Source: a virus
IMG/VR virus record: IMGVR_UViG_3300033145_002955
Span: 1 to 53,069 of that record
Length of the DNA stretch: 53,069 nucleotides
Strand: one strand, 5' to 3'
In this document: positions 23,951 through 32,501 of the stretch, one piece after another
Numbering within the stretch: the stretch's first letter is position 1
How the letters are laid out: each line of letters opens with the position of its first letter
Position numbers and translations under genes: made by a program
Notes under the pieces: generated by a model
Told to the model about the DNA's origin: nothing
The model's database searches: none
What the model saw: only the letters and a program-made list of their open reading frames with translations

Positions 23951-24670
23951 ATGGACAAGAAAAACATTGGAAGAACCGTCAAGTTCGAGGATGAGGGGGA
24001 GGTTCTCACCGGGGTGATTGCTGACGTTGAAGATGAGGGTTACGTGGTTGAGATTGAGGGAACCGACATCGCCTATATTCTCGGTGAGGATGAGTTTGAG
24101 TTTGTGGAAGATGAGGCTTCCGGTTCTGATGAGGGTGAAGTTGATGAAGAGCAAATTGATGATGAGGAGGAGGGTACTGATGTTGATGTTTCGAGCATGG
24201 GCAAGGATGAGTTGAAGGTGCTCATTCGTGAGCATGGTATCAAGGTTCCGCTGAATGCCTACAAGAACGTTGAGGTTCTTCGGGAGCATGTGGCAAAAGC
24301 TCTCGGAGTTGCCACCCCGAAGGCGGAAGAGAGGGTGAAGAAGCAGGGCAAGACTGGGAGGATGAAAAAGATTGAAAGGGTTGAGAAGAAGGGTGTTACG
24401 GAGAAAGTTGAAAAGAAGACGGTGCAGCGTGGGGAACGAAAAAAGGGAAATTCCCGGGGAGCAGCGGGCAAGGGCATAACGGCGATAGTGAAGACGATTC
24501 TTTCGGTGCTTGAGGATGGGGGTGGGGAACGAAAAGAGTTTGTCAAGGCGGTGATGGAGGAGCATGGGGTGAAAGTAGGAACCGCAAATCACTCCGTTTA
24601 TACAACTTTGGGGACTCTAATTGTCATTGGAAAAGTGAAGAAAGAGGGAAAGAAGTACACGTTTGCATGA
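23951..24670 (+). CDS. Early acidic-basic protein with SAP-like and winged-helix-like ends
   Basis: This is a 239-residue first gene of the rightward unit. Residues 1-80 are strongly acidic (KOW/Tudor-like beta start GRTVKFEDEGEVLTGVI). Residues about 85-120 look like a SAP or LEM-type DNA-binding helix pair (MGKDELKVLIREHGIKVPLN). A Lys-rich linker follows, and the C-terminus (KEFVKAVMEEHGV, HSVYTTLGTLIVIGKVKKEGKKYTF) resembles a winged helix. ATG 23951 has GGAGG; a TTG at 23939 is rejected. It may be a DNA-binding early regulator or chromosome-organising protein; no known family is certain. Confidence 0.65.
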   Translation: MDKKNIGRTVKFEDEGEVLTGVIADVEDEGYVVEIEGTDIAYILGEDEFEFVEDEASGSDEGEVDEEQIDDEEEGTDVDVSSMGKDELKVLIREHGIKVPLNAYKNVEVLREHVAKALGVATPKAEERVKKQGKTGRMKKIERVEKKGVTEKVEKKTVQRGERKKGNSRGAAGKGITAIVKTILSVLEDGGGERKEFVKAVMEEHGVKVGTANHSVYTTLGTLIVIGKVKKEGKKYTFA

Positions 24671-24681
24671 TTGTTTCATTC

Positions 24682-24711
24682 GGGGACCCCGTAATGGGGT
24701 CCCTGCTTTTT
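24682..24711 (+). terminator. Rho-independent terminator
   Basis: GGGACCCC (24683-24690) pairs with GGGGTCCC (24696-24703) around GTAAT, followed by TGCTTTTT. It lies 12 bases after the first early gene and 15 bases before the clamp gene, so it probably makes the first gene more abundant than the replication genes behind it. Confidence 0.88.
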
Positions 24712-24725
24712 AGAGGGGGTTTGAT

Positions 24726-25763
24726 ATGCAATTTGACAAACAGGAATTATTGTCTGTGCTGAATGTGTTTAGAAACATCATTCGTAAAGATGATTCCGTT
24801 CCAATTTTTGAATGCTTGAAGTTTTCAGATGATTTTGGTGACGGAATCATTTTTGGTTATAATGGGGTTTATGGGGCGGCTGTTTCATTTGATACGGGGG
24901 GATTAATCGGCTTAATCCCATATCGTCGGCTTTTGAATTTCGTGGAAAGAGCACCGGAAAATACCATTGATATAACAATTGAGAATGGTATTGCTTATTT
25001 CGTTTCGGGAAGTAGCAGGGCGAAAGTGGCATTGTCTGATGGTTATGATGATTATCCTGTTTTTGATGACGTTTTGGTTAAAGCGGTTTCAGAATCTCAA
25101 CAAATGCCGGATGAGTTTTACTCGGCATTGATTGACTGTTCTGTTTTTGCGGCGAAACGTAGTAACAGAACGTGCTTGCTTGGTGTTAACATTTCGGATG
25201 ATTTTATCACCGCTGCTGATGGATACAAGATTGCCCGCTACAGATGCTCCCTCAAGATGGGGAATTTTATCATTCCTGCCGAGTTTTGCAACACATTGAA
25301 GACTATCGATGGTTTGGATTCAATTTATGTGGACTCATCCGTTTGTGTAGTTTGTAATGATTCCATATTCTTGTTCTCCTCATTGATTGAGGATGAATAT
25401 TTGGATTTATCCGCTTATTTGCCCGATGTTGCAGGAGGGAAGTTCTTTGCATTGCCGACTGAACGGTTGAGAGAGGGGTTGAGAAGAGTTGCCGATTTTT
25501 CCGGGGATTCATTGGATGGTGAATGTTCAATCAAACTCGGGGATGAGATTTCGATACGATATGAAGATAGCATTTCCCGAATAAGGGATGTGTTCAATTT
25601 TGCTGAAAGAATCCCCGATGTGGAACTTGTGGTGACTCCACGTCATCTTGATGTGATTTTGTCATATTGCAAAAAGTTCTATGTTTTGAATGATAAGCAT
25701 CTATTTTGTGGGCAATCGGATGATGGAAAGTTCTTGTGTGTCGTTGCCGTTAAGGTGTCATGA
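24726..25763 (+). CDS. DNA polymerase sliding clamp (DnaN-like)
   Basis: This is a 345-residue protein of three repeated alpha/beta domains, the length of bacterial beta clamps. Recognisable parts are VFRNIIRKDDSVPIFECLKF at the start, LLGVNISDDFITAADGYKIARYR in the middle domain, and a C-terminal half matching DnaN domain III only loosely. It encircles DNA and tethers the polymerase encoded directly downstream. It follows GAGGGGG. It is divergent from host clamps, so it is probably specific for the phage polymerase. Confidence 0.8.
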   Translation: MQFDKQELLSVLNVFRNIIRKDDSVPIFECLKFSDDFGDGIIFGYNGVYGAAVSFDTGGLIGLIPYRRLLNFVERAPENTIDITIENGIAYFVSGSSRAKVALSDGYDDYPVFDDVLVKAVSESQQMPDEFYSALIDCSVFAAKRSNRTCLLGVNISDDFITAADGYKIARYRCSLKMGNFIIPAEFCNTLKTIDGLDSIYVDSSVCVVCNDSIFLFSSLIEDEYLDLSAYLPDVAGGKFFALPTERLREGLRRVADFSGDSLDGECSIKLGDEISIRYEDSISRIRDVFNFAERIPDVELVVTPRHLDVILSYCKKFYVLNDKHLFCGQSDDGKFLCVVAVKVS

Positions 25764-25775
25764 TAGGAGCCTTTC

Positions 25776-28202
25776 ATGAAATTGTTTAACCCCGATGAAA
25801 TAGTTGGAAAAAAGCATGGCAATGCCTTTACATTTATTTCTGACCCTTGTAAACAATGCGGATTATTCAAGCTTTGTAAATCCCCGAAAATGGAACCTTT
25901 TGGCAAAGGGAAAAAGAGGATTTTGATTGTGGGGGAAGCCCCGGGAAGGACGGAGGATGAAGAGGGCAGGCCTTTTGTCGGTCGTTCCGGGGAATTGTTG
26001 AAGGAGGTGCTTTCCGGCGTTGGCATCGATATGGATAGGGATTGTTGGCGGAGCAATGTTTTGCAATGCCGTCCTCCCGGAAACAAGTTTCTTCCTGAAA
26101 AGGTAAAGTTTTGTTATGATAGGTTGGAGCGGCAAATCAATGAGTTGAAGCCAAAGTTGATTCTATGTTTTGGGATGGAGGCGGCGAGGCGGGTTATTGA
26201 AAATTCTCTTTTTCATAGCCTGATTGGAAGGCACTCGTTTGGACAGGTTGTTGGTGATGTTTTCCCGGTTAGGAAGTATGGGGCATGGGTTGCTGTGAAT
26301 TATCATCCTGCCTATTTATTGCGCCGGGATGATATTGATGGAATTTTTGTTGATGCAGTGACAAGGGCAATTGAGTTTTGTGATGTTGCATTTCCAAAGT
26401 CGCTTATGGCTTCACGAAAGGTGTTTGTTGAGGGAAAGAAGGCTGTTTCAATTATCAAGCAAATGATTTCGTCAAAGGACCCCGTTGCGTTTGATTATGA
26501 GACTAATTGTTTATCACCATTTGTTCCCGAAGCAGAGTTGTTGTATGTGAATATGGCAAATTCGGAAGATGTCGGTTATGTGATTCCGTTGAAGCCGAAG
26601 GACCAAAAGGTATGGAAAGCCTTTCGTGGGTTTTTGCTTTCTCAAGTACCGAAGGTGGCACACAATCTAAAATTTGAGGAGTTGTGGTCGAGAAAATTTT
26701 TTGGTGTTGCCCCGAATAATTGGTTTTATGATACGTTGCTCGGGGCTCACATAGTTGATGAGCGGGAGGGAAAAAAGAGTCTTGCATATCAGGTCCTTCT
26801 TTCCACAGGGGATGAATATAAACACGAAGTTGATAGAACGGATATTGGAGCAGCTTCGAAGGAGGCGATAACAAAATATGGGGCTTTGGATGCTATTGCC
26901 CCGTTGGTTGTGATGAGAAGTCAGGCAAATTTTCTTGATGATTCACAGGAGATGGCGCTCGATTTGTTTTTCAAAGGCAATTCAGCACTTGCCGAGTTGG
27001 AGTTTAATGGTGTAAAAATTGATGTAGAATTTTACGATGATTATCGTTCCCGGGTAAAAAGTGATTTGGTGAATGTTGATGCGGAATTGGAGAGTCATTC
27101 GTATGTGCAGGATTTTCTGAAGAAGAAACCGAATTTTAATATCGATTCTACGAAGGATTTATCTTCATTTTTCTTTGATTTTCTGGCGTTGCCGAAAATG
27201 GAAACAAAACGGGGCAATCCTAAAGTTGACTCTGAATTTTTGGAATGGCTTTCGGGACATGATGATGAGCAACTTGTTTCGCTGGCACGATTGTTGAAGC
27301 GTCATCGTGTTGTCAATAAGTTGTTTGGAACATACATCGAGGCGATTGATAAGTATATAGTCGATGATTTTATTCACCCAAATTATAACCTGTGGATTCC
27401 AAGAACGTTTAGGTCATCATGTGATGCCCCGAATTTGCAGAACATTCCTAAAAGAGATGATTATATCAGTGAGTTTCGGCGTCTGTTCATTCCCCGATAT
27501 GATTTGTTGCTGGAAGCCGATTATAAGGGGGCAGAGGTTGTTGTTCAAGCATTGTTGAGCAATGATAAGATTTTGTTGGAGCAATTGTGGGATGGTTACG
27601 ACCCACACCGTTACTGGGCATCATTGTTGTTTCAGGTTGATGAAGACAAAGTGACGAAAGAGCAGCGTTACAAAGCAAAAAATATGTTTGTCTTTCCTTT
27701 GCTCTATGGCTCTTACCACAAAACGATTTCCAAGAACATCGGTCTTCCGGAATCCCATGTTTTGAAGTGTGAGCAGAAATTTTATTCGACATATAGGGGC
27801 ATAGCGAGATGGCAGGAAATGAAACAAAAGGAATATGATGAGTATGGTTACGTTTCAACTCCTCTTGGATTCAGACGACATGCTCCGTTGTCCCACAATC
27901 AGGTTGTGAATATGCCGATACAGGCAACCGCCTTTCATTGTCTTCTTGACACCCTTGTCCGTATAATCCCGGAGTTTCGAAAGAGGAAATTGAAAACGCT
28001 TCCCATTCTTCAAGTACATGATGCTATCACATTTGATTTGTGTGTTGATGAGTTGGACATTGTTTATGATATAGTCATGAAGTTTTCGTCAGATAAAAGG
28101 CACTGGGGATGGCCTAAAAACATTCCATTGACCCTTGAATGGGAATACGGTGAAAACTGGTATTCATTGCGTCCGCTTGATATTGAGGGAGGAATATCAT
28201 GA
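25776..28202 (+). CDS. Uracil-DNA glycosylase - DNA polymerase I fusion
   Basis: This is an 808-residue protein. Residues 1-210 are a family-4-type uracil-DNA glycosylase: four candidate Fe-S cysteines (Cys25, 28, 98, 113), GEAPGRTEDEEGRPFVGR (53-70) and HPAYLLR with His177. Residues about 225-400 are a 3'-5' exonuclease (AFDYETN, AHNLKFEELW, YGALDAIA). Residues about 400-808 are a PolA polymerase: FRSSCDAPNLQNIPKRD, motif A ADYKGAEVVV, motif B RYKAKNMFVFPLLYGS, motif C QVHDAITFD (canonical VHDE becomes VHDA). It would be the phage replicative polymerase with built-in uracil removal or sensing. Stop overlaps the next start by four bases. Confidence 0.93.
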   Translation: MKLFNPDEIVGKKHGNAFTFISDPCKQCGLFKLCKSPKMEPFGKGKKRILIVGEAPGRTEDEEGRPFVGRSGELLKEVLSGVGIDMDRDCWRSNVLQCRPPGNKFLPEKVKFCYDRLERQINELKPKLILCFGMEAARRVIENSLFHSLIGRHSFGQVVGDVFPVRKYGAWVAVNYHPAYLLRRDDIDGIFVDAVTRAIEFCDVAFPKSLMASRKVFVEGKKAVSIIKQMISSKDPVAFDYETNCLSPFVPEAELLYVNMANSEDVGYVIPLKPKDQKVWKAFRGFLLSQVPKVAHNLKFEELWSRKFFGVAPNNWFYDTLLGAHIVDEREGKKSLAYQVLLSTGDEYKHEVDRTDIGAASKEAITKYGALDAIAPLVVMRSQANFLDDSQEMALDLFFKGNSALAELEFNGVKIDVEFYDDYRSRVKSDLVNVDAELESHSYVQDFLKKKPNFNIDSTKDLSSFFFDFLALPKMETKRGNPKVDSEFLEWLSGHDDEQLVSLARLLKRHRVVNKLFGTYIEAIDKYIVDDFIHPNYNLWIPRTFRSSCDAPNLQNIPKRDDYISEFRRLFIPRYDLLLEADYKGAEVVVQALLSNDKILLEQLWDGYDPHRYWASLLFQVDEDKVTKEQRYKAKNMFVFPLLYGSYHKTISKNIGLPESHVLKCEQKFYSTYRGIARWQEMKQKEYDEYGYVSTPLGFRRHAPLSHNQVVNMPIQATAFHCLLDTLVRIIPEFRKRKLKTLPILQVHDAITFDLCVDELDIVYDIVMKFSSDKRHWGWPKNIPLTLEWEYGENWYSLRPLDIEGGIS

Positions 28203-29149
28203 GTTTGTATCAGGATGTAAGGCCACAGACGTTTGATGAAGTTTTTGGCAACAAGGCGATTGTACAGGCTTTGAAGAAGATGGTGAAAATGAGTCCCGAA
28301 AAACGTCCACATGCCTATTTATTTCATGGAAAAAGCGGGACGGGAAAGACCACGCTTGCAAGAATATTTGCCCGGGAAATTGGTTGTAGTGGTGTTGATT
28401 TGCATGAATTGAATGGTTCGGACCATCGTGGAATCGATGATGCCCGGCGTGTGATAGAACAAAGTGCTTCATGTCCTATTGCGTCTGATTCTCGAGTTTT
28501 CATTTGGGATGAATGTCATAAGATGACAGCGGATGCCCAAAATGCTATTTTGAAAATTATAGAGGATTCTCCTCCACATGCCTATTTCATTTTCTGCTCG
28601 ACCGAGCCCGAGAAGATTTTGAAGACGATTCGGAACAGATGTATTTGTCTTCAAACCGAATCGTTGTCCGATTCAGACATGACGGCTTTGCTTGATAAGG
28701 TGTTAGATGACATAGAACGTGATGTGGAGGATGAAGTATTTGAGAGTATAATTATAACAGCGGAGGGAAGTCCCCGTCAAGCGCTCACATTGTTGGAACT
28801 TGTGTTGTCGATAGATGCTTCCGACACGGAAAGCAAATTGTCGGTGATTGAGCGGGCACGAGCTGAATATCAAGTGATTGATTTGTGTAGAATACTGATA
28901 AAGGGAGGGCAGACATGGAAGAAGGTGGTTGAATGTTATAAGGGAATTGATGCTGAACCGGAGCAAATAAGGAGGGCGATACTTGGTTATTGCAAGGCGA
29001 TTTTGCTGGGAAACAGCAACATGAGGACCATGAATCGAGCGGCACTATTGATTTCGTATCTTGAAGGAAACACCTTCGATTTGGGCGAACCAAAACTTGT
29101 CAAAGACCTGTTTGAATTTGTAACCACAGTTGATGGAGGTAGAAAATGA
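28199..29149 (+). CDS. Clamp loader AAA+ subunit (DnaX/RFC-small-like)
   Basis: This is a 316-residue AAA+ protein. Walker A is HGKSGTGKTTLAR, Walker B FIWDECHKM, sensor 1 FIFCSTEPEKI, and IRNRC supplies an SRC-like motif with a likely arginine finger; sensor 2 is near EGSPRQAL. It would load the clamp of 24726-25763 using ATP. Only one loader gene is seen, so the complex is homomeric or uses host subunits. It overlaps both neighbours by four bases. Confidence 0.92.
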   Translation: MSLYQDVRPQTFDEVFGNKAIVQALKKMVKMSPEKRPHAYLFHGKSGTGKTTLARIFAREIGCSGVDLHELNGSDHRGIDDARRVIEQSASCPIASDSRVFIWDECHKMTADAQNAILKIIEDSPPHAYFIFCSTEPEKILKTIRNRCICLQTESLSDSDMTALLDKVLDDIERDVEDEVFESIIITAEGSPRQALTLLELVLSIDASDTESKLSVIERARAEYQVIDLCRILIKGGQTWKKVVECYKGIDAEPEQIRRAILGYCKAILLGNSNMRTMNRAALLISYLEGNTFDLGEPKLVKDLFEFVTTVDGGRK

Positions 29150-30090
29150 AGAGAACGAGAACATCGAGAGCTAAAGTTTCCAAAGTTTCACGTGGTAAGG
29201 GCTGGTCGGATGATGAGAGAAAGAAGGCGTTGAAAGAGGCTTATTCAAACACTGAATCGGGGGCATTCGGCGATTGGTATCTTCTCAGTGATGATGAGCT
29301 TTCAGAAATGGGTTTGGGGCGCTATGTTCCAAGTGGTGGGGATTGTTTCGTTGCTATCCTTCCCCGTACCGAAGACCCGGTGTTTTTCAAAGAAATTTTC
29401 GTCCATTACGATATGGGCGTTGATAAATCCGCTTATCTTTGTCCAAATAAAATGTTCCACAAGAATTGTCCGATATGCAATTATGCAAAAGAATTGGAAA
29501 ATGCGGGTGAGGACAGGGAAGTAGTCAGACAATATTGGCCGGTGAGGAGATTCCTGTTTTGGGTTGTTGATGTTGAGAGTGAAGAGACGATTGATAAGGG
29601 CGTGTGCATTTATGATGCCCCAAAGGCAATTCTTGATGGAATCAAAGGGGTGACGACAGATAAGCGTACCGGGGAAATCATTGACATTTCGGACCCTGTT
29701 GAGCATTTGAATTTGGTTTTTACACGGCAGGGGAAAGGAATCGCCACAAGATACGTGGAGTTTGGTACGGAGGAACGTAAATTTGATTTTCCGGAAAGTT
29801 TTTATGACCTCCCTCCGATGGATGACATATTAGTTGAACCTGATGTTGAGAAAATGAATGCTTGTCTTGGAGTGGGGGCTGTTTCGGTTGATAGGTCTGA
29901 TGGTGAAATGGTTTATGATGATGATGAGGAAGAGGAGGAGATTTTCAAGCCAAAGTCAACCGGGAGACGTGTTGAAAAAAGGAGTGTTGAAGACGAAAGT
30001 GATGATGAAATTGAAGAAGAAGATGATGAGCAGGAGGTGAAAACAAAAATTCGTAGAAGGCTCGGTTCATTGCGTAGGAGGAAGTCATGA
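29146..30090 (+). CDS. Single-stranded DNA-binding protein (T4 gp32-like)
   Basis: This is a 314-residue protein. The segment CPNKMFHKNCPICNYAKEL matches the zinc-binding part of gp32-like proteins, set within an OB-type region (about 40-230). The C-terminus is highly acidic (DDDEEEEEIF; DDEIEEEDDEQE), the usual partner-binding tail, but ends in a basic KTKIRRRLGSLRRRKS segment, which is unusual. It covers single strands at the fork and helps UvsX. It is coupled to the neighbours on both sides. Confidence 0.85.
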   Translation: MKRTRTSRAKVSKVSRGKGWSDDERKKALKEAYSNTESGAFGDWYLLSDDELSEMGLGRYVPSGGDCFVAILPRTEDPVFFKEIFVHYDMGVDKSAYLCPNKMFHKNCPICNYAKELENAGEDREVVRQYWPVRRFLFWVVDVESEETIDKGVCIYDAPKAILDGIKGVTTDKRTGEIIDISDPVEHLNLVFTRQGKGIATRYVEFGTEERKFDFPESFYDLPPMDDILVEPDVEKMNACLGVGAVSVDRSDGEMVYDDDEEEEEIFKPKSTGRRVEKRSVEDESDDEIEEEDDEQEVKTKIRRRLGSLRRRKS

Positions 30091-30608
30091 TTGTTGATGC
30101 TGTCAGAAAGATGGAGGATGAGTTTGAGGAGTTACGGGAATTGGCGGAAAAGTTGATTTCACGTCTCCAATCCGAGTTGCAAATCGATATTTACAAGTTG
30201 GATGAAGTTTGTGCAAATCATGCCCAGTTGTATTTTGAGGTGGCAAAGCTTCATTCACTGACCGATTCGTTTTTCAAAAGGACCCAGCTTCTTGTCAGCG
30301 AAATCAAGGCGGAAGTAGCCCAAAAAATACGGGCGAATCCTGAAGAGTGGGGAATCGTGAAGATAACGGAGAATCAAATTCAAGAAAATGTTGACCGGTG
30401 CGATGAGACTATTCGTGCCCGTAATTTAAGGGCAAAGGCAGAACAATTGTCCGTCCAAACGTTCTCACTGGTGGAAGCTTATAATCATCGCCGTTCCATG
30501 ATAAACAATGAAGTCCAATTGTTGGTCAATCAGTTGGTGCAGGCGAGAGAAAAAGCTGACGATGAAGAGTACAAGCGCAAATTGGTTAGGAGGCGGGTGA
30601 AGAAGTGA
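30087..30608 (+). CDS. Putative recombination mediator (UvsY-like)
   Basis: This is a 173-residue, almost wholly helical and charged protein with overlaps to the SSB and RecA/UvsX genes on either side. Recombination mediators of this kind load UvsX on SSB-covered DNA, and the SSB-mediator-recombinase order fits. Its segment NPEEWGIVKITENQIQENV looks conserved in phage proteins of this position. Function is inferred from context. Confidence 0.6.
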   Translation: MIVDAVRKMEDEFEELRELAEKLISRLQSELQIDIYKLDEVCANHAQLYFEVAKLHSLTDSFFKRTQLLVSEIKAEVAQKIRANPEEWGIVKITENQIQENVDRCDETIRARNLRAKAEQLSVQTFSLVEAYNHRRSMINNEVQLLVNQLVQAREKADDEEYKRKLVRRRVKK

Positions 30609-31633
30609 AAAAATTGAGACGGAGAAGTTCAGAGGCATTGACTGTGCTTGATTTGCCGTCGGTGACACAATATTTGAGCACCGGTTGCACCATACTCGAT
30701 TTGGCGATAGCGGGAACCCTCCCAGGAGGGTTCCCCGTCGGCCGAATCTCTCATATTTATGGTCCTGAAAGCGCTTCAAAATCGGTTTTGGCTATGGAGC
30801 CTTTGGGGTCTGCTCAACGTCAAGGGGGAATCGCTTGGTATATTGATGCGGAGGGGACGTTTGATGAACAGAGGGCTTTGTTGTATGGCATTGACGTTGA
30901 AAAGTTGGAATATATTTCAAGCATGAATTTGTCAGACGATTTGACGATTGAATATTTGTTTGATGACCTTCTTCCCGGTATGGAGGAGAGGGCCGAGAAA
31001 GCGGGGGGTCCCTGTGCTGTGTCAATTGATAGTTTGAGTGCTATCCCTTCTCAAACCGAATCAGATGAAGGCATCGGGGAGGCTACGTATGGGACTTCCC
31101 GAGCAAAAATGTTGTCGAAAGGGTTTCGGAAGCATATTTGGACTTTGAGTAAGACCGGATTGACGATGCTATTTGTTGACCAGGTTAGGCAGAATGTTGG
31201 TGTTTCATTTGGAAAGAAATATGTTTTCTCGGGTGGTGAAGCCTTAAAATTTTATGCTTCGGTACGTGTGTTGTTGTCAGTGGTGACGAAAATCAAGAAC
31301 AAAGATGGGAAGACGATTGGAGTTGAAATCGGTTTTTCCGTTGACAAGAACAAAATTGCTCCTCCGTTTCGTGAAGGACATTTCCTCCTGCTGTTTGACT
31401 ATGGGATTGACGATATAGCAACAAATATCAAATGGCTACGTGAGAATGACCCGGAGATGCCGAGCAAAGGCTGGTATGAATTTAATGGCAAGCGTTTTCG
31501 TTCTATGCCCGATTTTGTTGCTTATATCGAGGACAATGATTTGGAAGAGGAGTTGATTAAGAGGGTTCATCATGTTTGGAATGACATTTATTCGTCCGGG
31601 ACTGAGAGAAAACCCCGGAAACGTTTGCTGTGA
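30605..31633 (+). CDS. RecA/UvsX-like recombinase
   Basis: This is a 342-residue RecA-fold protein. Motifs: STGCTILDLAIAG, Walker A GPESASKS (Ser replaces the last Gly), WYIDAEGTFDEQRA, Walker B CAVSIDSLSAI, FVDQVRQNVG and GGEALKFYASVRVLL. It would catalyse strand exchange in recombination-dependent replication and repair. T4 UvsX also has a non-Gly residue in that Walker A place. The extreme N-terminus is basic. The start overlaps the mediator gene by four bases. Confidence 0.93.
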   Translation: MKKLRRRSSEALTVLDLPSVTQYLSTGCTILDLAIAGTLPGGFPVGRISHIYGPESASKSVLAMEPLGSAQRQGGIAWYIDAEGTFDEQRALLYGIDVEKLEYISSMNLSDDLTIEYLFDDLLPGMEERAEKAGGPCAVSIDSLSAIPSQTESDEGIGEATYGTSRAKMLSKGFRKHIWTLSKTGLTMLFVDQVRQNVGVSFGKKYVFSGGEALKFYASVRVLLSVVTKIKNKDGKTIGVEIGFSVDKNKIAPPFREGHFLLLFDYGIDDIATNIKWLRENDPEMPSKGWYEFNGKRFRSMPDFVAYIEDNDLEEELIKRVHHVWNDIYSSGTERKPRKRLL

Positions 31634-31645
31634 GAGGAGAAGACA

Positions 31646-32389
31646 ATGCTTTTAGCAGGATTGGATTTGGGCAAAAATCATTTGGGGATGGTGGTAAAAA
31701 GTTTTGAAAGGGACCAGGTATATTATGCGGTCGGTGCTGCAAGGGACAAGATAAATATTCCTGCTCATTTGCGCTGTTTTTATTTTTATTTGCCGATGAT
31801 GAGTTACTCAACATTCAAGAAGGAGTTTTGGAATTGTAATTTATCCTATTCCGTAGCATCGGCACTTTCGATTGTCGATTTTATCAAGGAAAAGATATCC
31901 CTTTTGCGCCAGCGTTTTTCGTTGCATTTGCATAAGACAAATCTTCCTATTGTTTTCAGCGTAGAGGGGCTTGCTTTTGCAGGAACGAAAATAGCCGATA
32001 CCGCATTCGTTTTTGGCATCGTGTGCTCTGAATTGATGAAAATGGACAATGTTTTTTTGAGAATTCACGACCCGCAATCTTTGAAATTGTGGGCGTGTGG
32101 GAAGGGAAATGCAGATAAGGATGCTGTTTTGCAGGCGGTGCGGGACAAATATGATGCCAACATTCCCGATGAGTTGCCGAAGACGGCGGCATACGATTTG
32201 GCAGACGCTTATGTTTTGCTTAAGATGCTTGAATGTGAAATGAATGTCCGGAAAAATCCGTCGTTGTTGGATGAGCTTCCAACATATCAAAAGCGTATTT
32301 TTCTTCGGACCACATATTCGATGCCCGAGAATTTGTTGGCAAGGCCATTTGCTTGCTCTGTGTTGAATGGGCAACCCGATTTTGTATGA
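31646..32389 (+). CDS. RuvC-like Holliday-junction resolvase
   Basis: This is a 247-residue protein of the RNase H fold. The likely metal-binding acidic residues lie in LAGLDLGKNHLG (N-terminal Asp), FSVEGLAFAG (Glu) and AYDLADAYVLLKM (Asp pair), in RuvC order. It would cut branched recombination intermediates before packaging. It is the last gene before the right inverted repeat, whose block 2 begins five bases beyond its stop. Confidence 0.8.
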   Translation: MLLAGLDLGKNHLGMVVKSFERDQVYYAVGAARDKINIPAHLRCFYFYLPMMSYSTFKKEFWNCNLSYSVASALSIVDFIKEKISLLRQRFSLHLHKTNLPIVFSVEGLAFAGTKIADTAFVFGIVCSELMKMDNVFLRIHDPQSLKLWACGKGNADKDAVLQAVRDKYDANIPDELPKTAAYDLADAYVLLKMLECEMNVRKNPSLLDELPTYQKRIFLRTTYSMPENLLARPFACSVLNGQPDFV

Positions 32390-32393
32390 GCTT

Positions 32394-32481
32394 GATAAAC
32401 GGATTTTAAGGCGCTGAAATGTTTTATGAATGATTTGACATTACTCACATCATGAAAATCGAAAATAACCGGGGAAATCGG
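32394..32481. repeat. Bipartite inverted repeat, right copy
   Basis: Block 2 (32394-32426) and block 1 (32454-32481) are the inverted counterparts of 11746-11778 and 11686-11713. Read along the transcripts, both early units end with the same 33 bases directly after their last stop codon. The copy lies in the 109-base gap before the Rad50-like gene. No classical hairpin with T-run is present, so it is not a standard terminator. Confidence 0.9.
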
Positions 32482-32501
32482 ACGATTTTGGGAGATTTAT
32501 G

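Noticed and set aside
23807-24592. 261-codon open frame on the minus strand
   Set aside because: It is antisense to the 239-residue early gene and overlaps the divergent control region; the composition is Leu/His/Pro-rich without motif.
32435-32463. Promoter with TTGACA next to the right inverted repeat
   Set aside because: A TTGACA box is present at 32435-32440 but no acceptable -10 box lies 15-19 bases downstream.
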